NCBI GenBank assembly: GCA_010645155.1
Contig: CM021318.1
Coordinates: 579,552-643,551 of the forward strand
Direction: 5' to 3'
DNA: 64,000 nt
DNA from: Tigriopus japonicus
Taxonomy: Eukaryota > Arthropoda > Copepoda > Harpacticoida > Harpacticidae
Shown here: positions 23,301-36,718 of the stretch, piece after piece
How the letters are laid out: every line of letters starts with the position of its first letter
How positions within the stretch are numbered: position 1 is the first letter of the stretch
The notes under the pieces: generated by a model
The model's input: only the letters and a program-made list of their open reading frames with translations
Database searches by the model: none
Told to the model about the DNA's origin: nothing
Position numbers and translations under genes: made by a program

Positions 23301-26300
23301 CACAAAATTCGCTTCCACGACCCCCAAGGACGGATTGAACTAATTCCACAAATCACTGTAAATTGTGACTGACCCTTTACAGCAGGAGTCAGATGTCTAA
23401 ATCATTTTGGTTTTTGCCAAGCAATAAGAATTGAGCATGGGCTAAATATGAAAAAGCTCAAGAAACACAACTTCAAGGCTTTGACACTGTAGTTGGAAAT
23501 TACTCTTTGGCTCGTTTAAGGAGCCGAGGATGAAGTAAAAAGAGTTATAATAGCTTATTTCAGCCGACAGCCAAAATACGACGATCAAAACGATCAAGCT
23601 CCTGCAAGTTTTTTACGTAACCTCTACTCACATAATGTAATGCTTTTGGATTGTTATTTCCATTAATCCTGTTTACAGGAAACAGCGCGGATAATGATTT
23701 AATAAAATAAATATTTTGTCTGTAAATATATGTAGTGTCATAATCTTTCGAGTTGTTTGTTTACACTGATAATTGGCATACTGATGCGAGTTAATCCTGA
23801 CATATTTGGATATGTGTGTGTACTAAACAAATTAGTTGCCGTTTCCGTTCAGTGTTTCTCCAAAATGGCCAAAAATTAGAGTCTGGTTCGATTGGGCATA
23901 CGTATTCGGGGTCATGTACCCATCACTAAACTAGTTATTGCATTAAACAGAAATGGACATGTACGTATATCTTGGAGCAAGGTATGGAAGTACTGTTTCG
24001 GGTGGGTAAAAAGTCTTTCCAAAGGTTTCTTGACCTTGTTGAACTGTAATGGGCTCCTTGTTATATAACTGACATTGACCACTTGTATACAAAATTTTGA
24101 GGTATTTTCGTGTCTTACTCAAGTAAGAGTGTAACGTTTTTGTCCTCAGTGTTGCTTTTCAGGCTCATCTATTCCATACGTATTACATATATTGTGGCTT
24201 TCGAACTTGACGTCGCACTGACGGATCCTAATCTAAATGGAAACTTTTGCTCCGAGAAAGTCTTGTATTGTTACAAATATTGTCCCATGAGTTGCAGATC
24301 CCTAAGAACAGATCACAAAAACACAAGATATCTTCTGATAGGTGTTCTTTCATATGCGATGTATCACTTGTGTGGGCCAAAAAATGACAATTCAAGAACA
24401 CCCTATGGATGTTCCTAAATATGTGGGTACTCGTCGTACAAGGAGACTTTTATGATTATTCTCATTCTTGTCCCTGGAGTCCGTCCATTAACCACCAGAT
24501 GTGTCTTCACTCTGAGGTTTTATCTGATCCATTTCCAAGCTATAATTGCCCCTGAATATCCCGCCAACTATTACATCCCGTGAACAAGTGTGAATCGAAC
24601 TCGTCAGAGGTCCCAATTAATTCTCACCCATCATCGCATGAGAATTCAACACTACTATTTTAGTCGTTAAAGCAATTTGTTTGTTGTTTTCCATCAATCT
24701 TGTTTGCACTCTGACTTTCAACCAAAAAAACTATTGTTTGCTCTCATCCTTAACAGCATCAAGTTGGAGAGTTTTCCCGAATGAATACATGCTCATAATT
24801 GTAACAATTATACGTTTGGGTTGGTTTGAAATTCCGTAAATGGCTGGAATCATTTTTGTGGCCCTCGATTCATTGTCCCACTCATTCACTCACTGCATGC
24901 GGGACTGTTTCTTTCCTGGCGTAATTACATTGCACAAATTTGCGATAAGGGCCAAAGATAACCTAACACGACGGTATTACATGGTCATAATTCAAGCCAG
25001 GAATGGGGTAAATCCGTTTTATTTGGCTCATTATATGCAACTGATTATTGCACGATTTGTTCACGAAATCGGTCCTCCAGTCGTCCATACTTTCAAGAAG
25101 GGTGAAGCTGTATTTTGAGCACAACGACGAGTACATACACATGCATACTATGTACAATGTACAATGAACCGAGCCTGGGAGATTTGTTGCACATGAACTG
25201 GCTTCATATTCCCGACTAATCAAAGCCACTTTGCCAAGAAATGAAACTTGACCACAGATTCTCAACCTTTGACGACGACATCAGAGGGAAACCATTGTAA
25301 AAGTAGAATAACGCCGATGAAGATCGCCCTCTTGGACCAAAAAGGGGTCATCTAATTTCCTGTGGAGTTATGTCAAGGAACACTGAGAACAGGAAGGTCA
25401 GGATTTCACATCTGTGGGTGGCCAGTGTGTTGTTGAGTTTTTGCACACTCACACAAACCATTTGGAGAATGGTAGATTATTGCCACCAAGCCAGAGAGGA
25501 GAGTCAAGAGAGGCATGTGTGATGTGCGACATGCAACCAAGTCAACCACCGTCTTATCTTGAAGCAATCTCAATGAAATGGGTTCAAGGCAATTTTCGGC
25601 GACCCGGGATTGGACTACTAATCAAAAAGCTCGAGCCGCGAAAATCCACACCGAGAGCCAAAGGCAGATCATCTTCTCGCCAATATGTTTTTGGCCTTTC
25701 TCTTCATTCCCTCGATTCTTAATGATTCAAGACCCCCTCTTTTCGACATAATTGCCATATTGGTTTCCTAAACAATCATGCCATTTATTTGCTAAGTAAG
25801 TGAACCAACACAGGATTCGGTCCCCCAATGTTAAATTGTTGTTAAGATCTCTGCTCCTTGGTTCCCGCTCTTCGGCCTTGTTCCATTTGGACTTTGAAGG
25901 ATAAGGCCGCTAAAATATCCTACTAATGACTGATAGCCTTCTTGACGACTTGATTGTTGCACAGTTGGAATGTCAAATGAATGTGTGTACCACCATGGTC
26001 GGTGGAGCAAAAAAATCATCTTGTTCCCAGTCTAAAATTGTTCCCAAATGCATGTGCCTCGATACAAACCTTGCAATAGCGATGAAAGTTCGTTGAAAAG
26101 TATGTTATTTGTCAGGATTTCTTTCTAACGAGCAGACTCACGACAAAGGAAAGCTAATCAATTCAATCCCAATTTATGGCTGTGACAAATTGAACCACCA
26201 ACTTAATGGTTTTTGATCGAATTTGTCGAAAATGGCCGGAAAAGTCATCAATTACACTCCTAATCTGCATACAAGCCCAGCCAAAGAGCACACCATTTGT

Positions 26301-29300
26301 GCGGGTGATAATTGCGCTTTTTGGCGGATATTAGAAGCTCCTTAAAATTGAACATTGGATCGTTGTCTAGTTAACTACAATCATCAAGTCCCGCCAAAAG
26401 AACTTGATTGACCTTTACCTCAATCATGAACCACTTTCTTTGTCTTTTTCCCCTCCTCCAGCGATTTGTTTTAGGAATTCGCTCATGTTGTCAACTTCAT
26501 CAAGTAAAAGCTGAAGAGGGTGAGTGGTTGTGTCCATTTCATTAGTGCCGTTCAATAGAAGTTGTTGCCAGTTTTGGTACGAAGAACTCTCTTCGTGGGT
26601 TGAGAAATCGCCCTCAGGGTGGATTTGCAGCCATCAGAGACATGTTTGACAAAGTCTTGAATGAACCCCGTTCTGTACCTTGCCAGAACTCTAAATAATA
26701 CAACTTAAAATTTGGTTTGTTTCTTGGACATTGCAGTTCACGGCGAGATGGTCGCTTCTCCTACAATAGCCCTCTAGTTGTTTACCAAAAGTCAGGGAAA
26801 ATACCAAATGAGGGAGCTGTGGCAGTTTGATTTGTCACGAAATGAGTAAATTTTAATTGCTCAACAAAAAGGGGCCATGGTGGTTCTCTTGTGTTTTTTC
26901 GGTATGCGTTTTATAGCGCCTTATTTCACTTCTTGTCATGCACGTCTAAACTTCCGCTGGTGGTTTAAATATCAAACAAAGATCGACCTTATTGTCGATA
27001 TATTACATTTTGAGAATCCACTTGTCTCTCTCCGGATCCTTATAATGACCTTTGAAGGCCACAAAAACATCTCACTTGAATTCAATCCATACAAAGCCAC
27101 ACTGAAGGGTGTTTATTGATATTTTTTGGCCAGGCTGTGCAAGCCATTTAGAGAAACGGAATTCACAAACTTGGAAAAATGGAAAATGAATCTGCCTAAC
27201 TAACGGTACTTCATTTGTTGATAAACTGCTAATTGACCCTCAAATAGGATACAGTTGGTTAGCAAATTTTTCGAGAGCAATTTGATTCGACAACCAATCA
27301 AGGGCCATCCATTATCTGATTTTGATTTTCCTTCTAAAAACGATACGTTCATGCAACCTGCCGCAAATAATATTTCAGGGCCCTTTTAAAACATTTTAAG
27401 AAAAATCCTTACTTTTGCAAAACATATCAAGGAATGTTAAGATTAAGTTCGCTTGCTTAGGAGTCACTTAAGGTCATTAATTCGGAAAGTTATTACGCCA
27501 TCTTGGCTTGGGGAAAATCTGATAGGATCCGCGAGACGCGTAAATGACGTTCCAATTACAAGTCCTGGATTAAGGGGTGGTGAAAATGTGTTTTACTTTT
27601 TAAAAATGTTTTTGCGAGACCATTATGTTAGTCAACATTTAGGCATCATTCCATTAAACTAATTGATTTTGAACAGATATCAAATATTTGAGACTTAGCT
27701 ATGATTGCCAAGTGTTGAGGACGAGAATTAAGTGCAATTTTTTCGTGCTCTAAATTCATCGAGGATGCTCCGAAGTCAAAATGCCGATCACCTCCTTTAA
27801 ATATATTTTCCCAGACAGTACATTTTTGTCAGGGAATTAGCAAGGTCATTGGTGCTAATTGGTCTTAACCAAGGTCTTAACCCAAGGGTCTTTATGTACT
27901 TCTACGAAATACCAACCAAGGATAAAAGGATTTACTATGTCATCCTGACCAAGAACGAGGGCAATGTCAACGAAAGTTGGATTGGTGTTACAGCTTTTGA
28001 AGTAAGAAAATTTGCCTCCAAAAACTCGACGAAATTATTACGAGTGTCTCAATTATTGTTTTCTTCTGGTCTTGGTCAATTTATCCGAATAATGCAGATT
28101 CCCTTGTTCATGATTTTGATAGAAACCCATAATAATAAATATCAAACTCATAGTCATTAAATTACAGACCAATCGCCCTTGCATTGACATGCCCTTCGTA
28201 AAGCATGAGGTTGTCTCGGAGCCACAAGACATGCTTAGTCGTCTTTTGCAGTAGCAGAATGTTTCTAATTTCTTCACTTAATTAGTTGATATTACTGATA
28301 AGGGTGAGTTGATCGTAAATCTCTTCCAATGATGAGCGTTTCTAAGCCGATTAGTTGCATATTCTGGCAAGTTTTGTGGAGAGCCAAAAACTGTTGGAAC
28401 ATTTGAAAACCTCCAGCCACAGGTGGTTTTGCAGCGGTGCAGAAAACGCACGGCCATTGTGGTTGCATGGCGAACTAGAAATGTGGTATGAAATGCTCCA
28501 ATTTTTAAGTTCCCTTTACTTATTACTACGCTAATGGGCCCGCAAATAACAGAGACCGAACGGCGACAAATAAATCGAGGTTGCGAGATATTGTTTGTTT
28601 CTAGGAGCGTTCTCCCGCGTGTTGTCTCTGTTCGTGCCGCGTTCCAATTTCCAAGGAGTTGGTTGGGAGACCCGCTTAATTAATATGCTTCCCTGATCAT
28701 AACGAATGGTTCTCATGAGCTTCATTTCACGCGGACTGCAGTTTTACAACCTAGTGAGCACGACATTTTTCACCATTGTCGTTGTCCGTCTCCCCTCCCC
28801 CCTCTTATAATGTTCTGGATTCATGAGCATATCTCAACTTTTCGAGCATGAAATTGTTGACCATTCGCGGGTTCTCCCCCTCCAATGAGAAAACAGAGCC
28901 GAAGGTCTGTTTGCAGGGAGTGGCGCTGGTGACCAATCATTACAGTATTCACTTAAAGCTCTGACCCAATTTCCCCTGAAAAAATGACGTTCAAGTTCAT
29001 TTGCCTAATGATTCATCATCAGCATAGCAGTCATCAGAACAATGTCAAAATGGAACTACTTGCTCAAGGCTGACAAGGGATCCACTTTTATGGCTAAACT
29101 TTGCCAGATTCAAATCGGACGGACCCATTCCAAAACTGGTTAGTTACTTGCGAACTTGCCTTACCTGGAATTTGTAATAGAACAAATATATGAGACACAC
29201 TTCTTGTCAGGCGCACTTTAGAGTCATTCAAACATACTAGATGCGACGGTGTCATAAATACTTAATCTTGTCCATCCTTGGTTTCAAAGGTTTAAAAAGG

Positions 29301-30824
29301 GCGGGCAGTCAGTCAGCGGGGGATTTCAGTAGCTTTCTCCTTTTGTCTTGGTTCGTCTTTGTGGTTGCATTGATTGATTGATTATCATTACAAGTTCTAT
29401 TGCCATTCTCCGTTTTCTATTCTATTTCCAGTCTGACTGGGCGAGTAATCCTTCGCGTAGACAAAAGTCTCTCTTTTAATGCCAACACGCAAAGTGCAAA
29501 TCTTGAACTTTGTCCCGAGCACTGTAGGAAATGACCTGACAAGTCGTCCACATTTTTTTCGCTTGCCTTTCGCTAGTTCGTTCTCGAGTTCAACAGAAAG
29601 GGTCCAATAACAAATGGCTGGAATATATATTTCTTGCCAATGCAGTTTGGCGACACGTTTTCGAATACCGTGATACTTGTAAAAAAGTTTGAAAACCTTC
29701 CGAAGAAATGGCCAGATGAAGAAACCACTTTTTTCAGTGTTCAGTTCGGATTTCTGTAATGAGTTTTTGAATTATTTATTAAATACCTAATAGCCGAAAA
29801 GGTGGGAGAACCAGAACACACATTGCAATTGAATTCATCTTGCTCCCTACCTCTGAGGAGGGAATGAAATGGTTTTTGAAAAATTAAAAATTCTTCTTTT
29901 TCGTCCCTGTTTTTTAGCGTGTCTACAAATAGCACGGGTTACACGATCACTAACAGACAAAACAATATCGTGGAATCCGATATCATTAGTGCGACAGAGC
30001 GCTGAAGAACATGGAACCCATCTGTCCACAACTACTAAAGAACAGAAAATGGGAGGAAACCGCTCCATTCATTGACTTTGGTTTCCCTCAGAAGCATTTC
30101 TCTACTTAAACTTTCATACGGCGACTTTGGGAATCAAGGTGCTCTTAAAAGGGCTCTACTTTGAGTGGAAACGGCTATAAAAATAAGAGCTACTTTCTGA
30201 AATTGAAGATGATCTGTACTGCACTTTGGTGTAAAAGTCAACGTTCTAGATTAGATTTTATATTTCCAAGTGAATGCATCGAGGGTTAATGCAAAAGGCA
30301 TACGGGATGATGACCTGAGAAGTGTGACTCCTGGTCTGTGTGCTCCGTTTTGTTCCAAGTGATTGATTGAGCGGGGTCGTCTTTTCAGTCTTGGAGCCCG
30401 TGAGGTGTAATATAAATGAACTTTTGTCGTCTGTTTACACAATCAATACCTAACAATTGCCAATTGAGACAAGTTCAAAAGACCCCCCGTGGTCGACTAG
30501 GCGAGAGAAAAGGATCTTCGGTGGTGGGGAACAAAGGCACCTTTGCCAATGGAGATCCGCGATTAATCTCGAAGAATTACTTCATTTCGCGAATACCCTT
30601 GGCGAGCTATCGATCCGATTCCAATTGTTTCCCAATGCAAACAGGCTGTTGCTTCATTTCACCCACTGTGAGATGAACAGAGTCGCATAATTCAAGCAGT
30701 CACTCGCAAAACGCATAGATCACTCCCCAAAAAAAGTGTGGGCGAGTCAAGGATTTAAAGATCGACTTAGGTCAAATGGAGACCAAGGAAAATGAACCAT
30801 CATGCCTTACGATGGTGGTGACGG

Positions 30825-30847
30825 TGATGATGATGATGATGATGATA
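30825..30847. repeat. (GAT)n microsatellite
   Basis: About seven GAT units. Confidence 0.85.
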
Positions 30848-31144
30848 ATGACGGCAAAGAAAGAGGAGAAAAGGATGTTGTCAAGTCATTTGAATGCAAA
30901 TCAATACACCCAGGTGGTAGGTTCGCCAGTGGACTTGTGGTCCATGCCCACATCCTACAGTTAGTCTCACGCATATGAGTAGACAACGACACCCATGCGA
31001 ATGACATTGTGTATATGTTAATTTCAGCTCGTTCGTGTACCAAAAAAGGGGTTGAACACGCCACAAAAGGAGCTCTCGCTGTTCGTCAAGCCCCGAAACA
31101 ATAAATTTGTCGCAATAACATGATGTCGACTCTTCATGCTCGTG

Positions 31145-31145
31145 G

Positions 31146-31177
<32 letters not shown>
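31145..31177. repeat. (GTT)11 microsatellite
   Basis: Eleven uninterrupted GTT units. The poly-Thr and poly-Gln open frames on the minus strand here are chance readings. Confidence 0.95.
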
Positions 31178-31178
<1 letters not shown>

Positions 31179-34100
31179 TCGAGTGGGAGAAGGCATAAAA
31201 ATGACCTGACGGCGAATGCATTTTGACGAGGCTGTGATTTGAGATTGCCAAGACAATTTGCTCAGGAACCACGACGACAACAACAACAACCGAGAAGAAG
31301 AAGATTCTTTTCCGCTCCTGGATCCATTATTATTATTAGTTGCTTGGTTGACTGTACACACAGTAGTTGGAGCCATACTCTCACTTACAAACACATGCAT
31401 GCAATCTTCTCGGACTGAACACACACACACACATGCACACATACCGAGTAATCATAGGTTCTCAACGCGTCACTCAACCAACCGCTCTCGGTAACCCGCT
31501 CAACCACCCACTAAGAGAGCTATAGAGCTCGATGGAATGGTTGGGATCGAGGCCGCCGCATGATCATTGTACCAAAATAAAGATTCCCACCAAAACCAGG
31601 CATTTCAAGACCTCATAATCAAGTGACAACATTATGAAAAGGGTCCGACTGAAAACAGCCACCGGTACATGGTTTAGAGACACGCAGACACATGCACAGT
31701 CAAGTCAGTCAGCAAGATGTCTTTGGGCGGTCGTCTCTATTGGTTCGGACATAAAACCATCCAACTTTAACGGCCTAGCCACACGAAATCGGGGGTTGGT
31801 TTTTCAGCAGCGAGGGAGCCACCCTTTTCACTCAAATATCCATTTCCCAAACTGAGAGTAGATCTCCAAACTCGACAGATTGCGGTAAATGAGGAGCATG
31901 TGCTATGAAAGAATCATCCATATGACTGAAATCAAGAGGTCTCTAAGAAGCTTCATGGTCAATGCGAAATACCCACTTCAAGTCAAGCGTGTTTGAGGAC
32001 CAGACCAAAAAAAATTCCCGACAGAGTTGCCTGTGAGCAATTTCGAATGATTTTGAAGCCGTTTTGATAAGTGAACGAATCGGGCTTTGGATAAGCAAGT
32101 GCGATACCAGGTGGCGTTAATGCACCAGCCAATGGTTTTTATTGGTATGAATGCAAAACGCATGTAAAGCGGCCTCCGATATTTGACGGACAGACGAAGG
32201 TAGGAAACCGCCCAGCTATGTACAGTAGATGCTCGTAGATGAATGGATGACTGTTTGGCCGAGTACTGAATGTGTTCTTTATGGTTACACCTTCTTGAGT
32301 TGTTTTTTCCTGGGCTTCTCTCGTTCTCTCTTTCGACTCCCACTTCCGCCCTTTCAATGACTGACTGGAACCTCCTACTACTACGCATAGCACATCAACC
32401 AAAAGAGCCTTGACATTGACTGGCATGGGCTTCCTCCGGAAAACTAAGCCTTCTCCGCCGAAACAACCCTTTCAAGTGGGACAATGTTTCTCCAGTATCT
32501 TTTTTTAGCCACTCAAACCAAGGCAATATACCGGCCGAATTACAGTCAACCAACCAACCAGCAAATGTACCTACCACGCTGCCTTTCAAGTTAGTCTTTT
32601 ATACAAAAAAAAAGAAAAGAAGATCCCACATGCTAAGCCTTAAAGCAGCTGGAGACCTAATTAATGACTATCATGATTTTGTGGATCGCCAATACACGCA
32701 ATGACATCCTCTTAGCCTTTTTTGTCTGTCAAAAGTTCTACAAAATCGAGAAGACCACCAACGAATAACAATAAATGGGACATCCATCAAATCGTGGTAG
32801 TGTCGGAGCTTCGGCTTCCAACGTGTTGGTTGGTGTGTTCATTGAATCTGGCAAATTGAAAGACGAAAAAAAGCAAAATCTGCTGAATTATTGTGATGAA
32901 ATGATTAATTACCCGCCTCCGAAATAAACCCACAGCAATGGAGGCGATAATTCATCGAGAAAAACTGAATAACCGCAACCTCTCTCCGCCTGCGTCTATT
33001 TCTGCTTGTCGGTAAACATCTCTCTCACACATCCAACAAACGTAATCATCCTTTTCAGCGTCATTTCAAGTAAGGAACAAGCGGGGACAAAAAAACGAAC
33101 ATCTGAGAGGCAAGATTTATTACTTCTTAGCGGAGCATCTACAGTACGGCTCCATTCAATCTTAATACACATGCACACAAACATAGAGGAGACCGAGGTG
33201 TTTCTGCCTAATACGTATCACAAAGCCTTTGATAGACCCCACACTATCGATAAGAGAAGAGGTTCGTTTGTGGAGGAGGTGGAACATGACGATAATGATA
33301 TGGCAGACTTGATCATTGTCATTACGCTCGCCATCCATTCATTGAGTCTTTCACTCCTTCATTCATCCGTCTATTTGTACCTTTGATGAGTTTTCAAAAG
33401 GTAAGAAGGGGTTGGATTGGGGAAACGAGGTGCTTGCATTGATTTATCACCCTTATTTACGGACGCTTCAATTGGTGACAACAGAACTTGTTCGTTTCTC
33501 TCAGTGACTGACTACCTCCATGTTTTGGGAAGCCTTGAAGCCGGTGAGTGAACATGAGATCCATCCATCGATACACTGATTACTACCTATGTTCATTCCA
33601 CCTCGCGACTGATCCGGCTCAAATAGAACCTGGTTCAGGTCCGTAGGTAAGTTCGACATGAGGGAAAGAGGTAAATGGCACACGCAACCTAACGAGCGTG
33701 ATTCTCTCGACGGAATTTACGACTCCAAATTCCCGGTCCCCTCTAATCATGGGCGGTCTCACCAACCAATTCATTGGCAATGGTATCACTCCAAGAGGAC
33801 TAATATCAATTCTCTGGTGCGATGAATACCATGCTCCCTCGTCACTAAACGGACGGGATGGAATGGGAGTTTTCGGGTTGCGAAAGGGGAGGAAATGGGG
33901 GAGGATGTCCTACCCATTTTGGGCTGAGCCAGACGACCGACCGATGATCGACGAGACCTCAAAGGCTGATTGGTCTTGCCACATTTCCTGAACGAAGGAG
34001 GGCGCCTCCCTCCCATTGGACACATCTAGTATACAAGTCAGAGGTAACTCTGCTGATCTGTTTGTCTGTGCCTAGCTACCTAGATCTAGAGTGATCTCGT

Positions 34101-36694
34101 TGCTAAAGGATACTGGGATGTGAGAGAGGTGGTGATGTCATGGCCCTCCATGATTGAAGCCCCACATTTCCGTCCCCACCTTGATGATCATATTCATGCA
34201 TGATGATGATGATTGAGACGAACAGGGGTTTGGCGATGAGGATGATGATCATCGTCATCATCATCAACTACAACAACAACAACCACATCTTTCCCAACCT
34301 GCGCTGTCATGCACTCGACCCTTGAGAAACACTGTCCGAAAAAGATGCCATCCTCGGAGCCTGTTTTTTGTCTGAGGCGTGAGGAATCTCGATCCAATTT
34401 CTCGAACGAGTTTTCCATCAGTGACTTTGAATGGGAATTTTTACCGAGGCTGTGTTACTGATCAAGCATTGGAGGATGAGGGGGAGTCATCATCATCATT
34501 TTCCTTGAGCCCCTCCTAATCATTCGAAATGCTCTGGCAATCACCACCGTCACCGACCGCCGTTCCAACAACACAGGTCTTGCTTCTTGAGGCCTGCCTG
34601 CCTGCCTCCTTGGCCTCCCCGATTCTCCAGCTGCCTTCTGGGTGATCGGAGATCACACACAAGGATATGATCAACCCAAGATAGATCTTCTTCCACAACT
34701 CGCATATGCATCGCCAGCCAAAGACCTGGATTGGTAGTTCAAGTAGAGGTAGCGCCCACTTGAAACCGCCACTCAGGGAAACCTCCAAACAGGATGAGAA
34801 CCATCTTGAATTCCTGATCGTCATCCGACACAGTCACTTTCTCATTCAAACCCGAATTGCCGTCATCACCGTCGTCCTCAGACTCCTGTACGTACTGCAC
34901 GAGTTGTACATACATTCTCCGGATGGACGAGTTCCCAATGACCTCTTCTTCACTAAACAGGGAGAGACATACACACACCATCACGCTCACATTCCAACTT
35001 ATGTATGTATACACCCTAATAGCGGTAGGTCTTGATTCACTTCCTAAGCGACTAGGTAATGACAACGCGACAGCAATCCGTTCTCATGTAACGCATGCAT
35101 GAAAACTTAGCGCAATAAATGAGATTACATCCTCTTAATTCAAGCCCCCCCCCCCTCAGTTTTTCTGGTATACCGGTCGAGCAACATAGTACATAGGTGA
35201 ACATCAAGATAACCTGCTTCCTGCAACCAATTCCACACCGTCTTCAGCTCCTGAACCACGCTACTGAAAAATGCTCTCTCGATTCACAAATGGACGGAGT
35301 AATCGTCACCACAACTCAAATAAATAGACTCTTTCCTATCCAGGGTACTGTTCATGTATTCAACTTCTTGATGAGACTCTGGAGTTCATTTTTCAAAGAG
35401 AGTGATTGGAGTAGTTCATCTTGAAGACAAATTTCAATCTTCGGAAGAAAATATCTTTAATACATTTTGTAATGATTATAACAAAGCTCTTTCTGTGATG
35501 TATGATTATGGGAAAATTACCTAAGTTCATGGCACCTGCTTCAATGAGGATTTTATTCTCAGAACGTCGATGTGAAAAATCCGAGAACAAGGTCCTTATT
35601 ACGCCACTCTCCAACCTGTAAAAGCCATCTCCTGGACTATTTTTGAGTCCAAGTGCCATGTTTCATGGCGTCGAATAAATGCAATCACTAAATTTTAACG
35701 GCCCCTTTTCATGATTTTTCTACTTCTTCATTGACCACACTGAACATCATCACCATTATTTTTGTTCCTTTATTTCTTTTCCAAAAACACCCATGCTCAT
35801 GAGGAAAGCACATTAACATCCGAGTTCTTAAAGAACTTCAAAGTCCTCAATAGTGCATTGTTACCGGCATTGGACACATTAGTTGGGTCCGGTGACAAAA
35901 ATCCCAATGCTTCAACAAGTTCTTCGTTCGTTCGTCCGTCTGTAGTATGTCGTGGCCAACCTAGCAACCTCGTTGCTGGCATTACTAACTATCTGCTTAC
36001 TTAATGCCATGGCCTGATAAGAGGGGAAGAAATAAAAGATGAACAGCGATTGTGGATCCAGTGGCAGTACTAGGTAGGAGGCACATACTACTTAAACTAG
36101 ATACTATACAGTAGAAGACGAACAGTCCCCACATTTCCACTACTCCTGAGTTTTGCTCCGAATGCCTCCACGAAGCTTACTACCTACTACTGTATACTTC
36201 TTGTACCACATACTATGTATACTGAAGAGCTGGTAGTCTCACTCACACACACATACACACGAGAGGGGTTCCTTTACAACTCGAGCTGGGAAGAAGCGGT
36301 GCCAGATTTTGATCAGTTCACAGTATTCTGCATGACAATGACGATTAATTGGCAGTTGTCAAAGACAAGAGAAAAGACAATCGAGCCAACCAAGCCCGGG
36401 CCTGCCGATTCGACGGATATCGCTGCCATTCCTTTGAGTGGAATCCACGCATTATGGACAGATCCCCCCCCAACAGATAGTATGTGTTCGGCCCATTATA
36501 ACTTGTTTCGATGGTCCTTCCTACTAGGTGGTCCTCGCTAACGGACAGGCCTCACTTGAGCAAGTTGATGGCATGGTGGGTAAGTAAGTAGGTAAATGCA
36601 TGAAGGTACTCAAATACCCAATGATAACTTTGATTAGCCTAGGATCGCGGCAATTATCCTGGGTAAATTAACCACGAGACGGAAAACTTCGCCG

Positions 36695-36718
36695 CCACCA
36701 CCACCACCACCACCACCA
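36695..36718. repeat. (CCA)8 microsatellite
   Basis: Eight CCA units. Confidence 0.9.

Noticed and set aside
24110..24418. Open frame with a cysteine-rich end (FCSEKVLYCYKYCPMSC)
   Set aside because: Single frame without splice support, signal peptide context or a matching cysteine pattern of a known family; likely chance.
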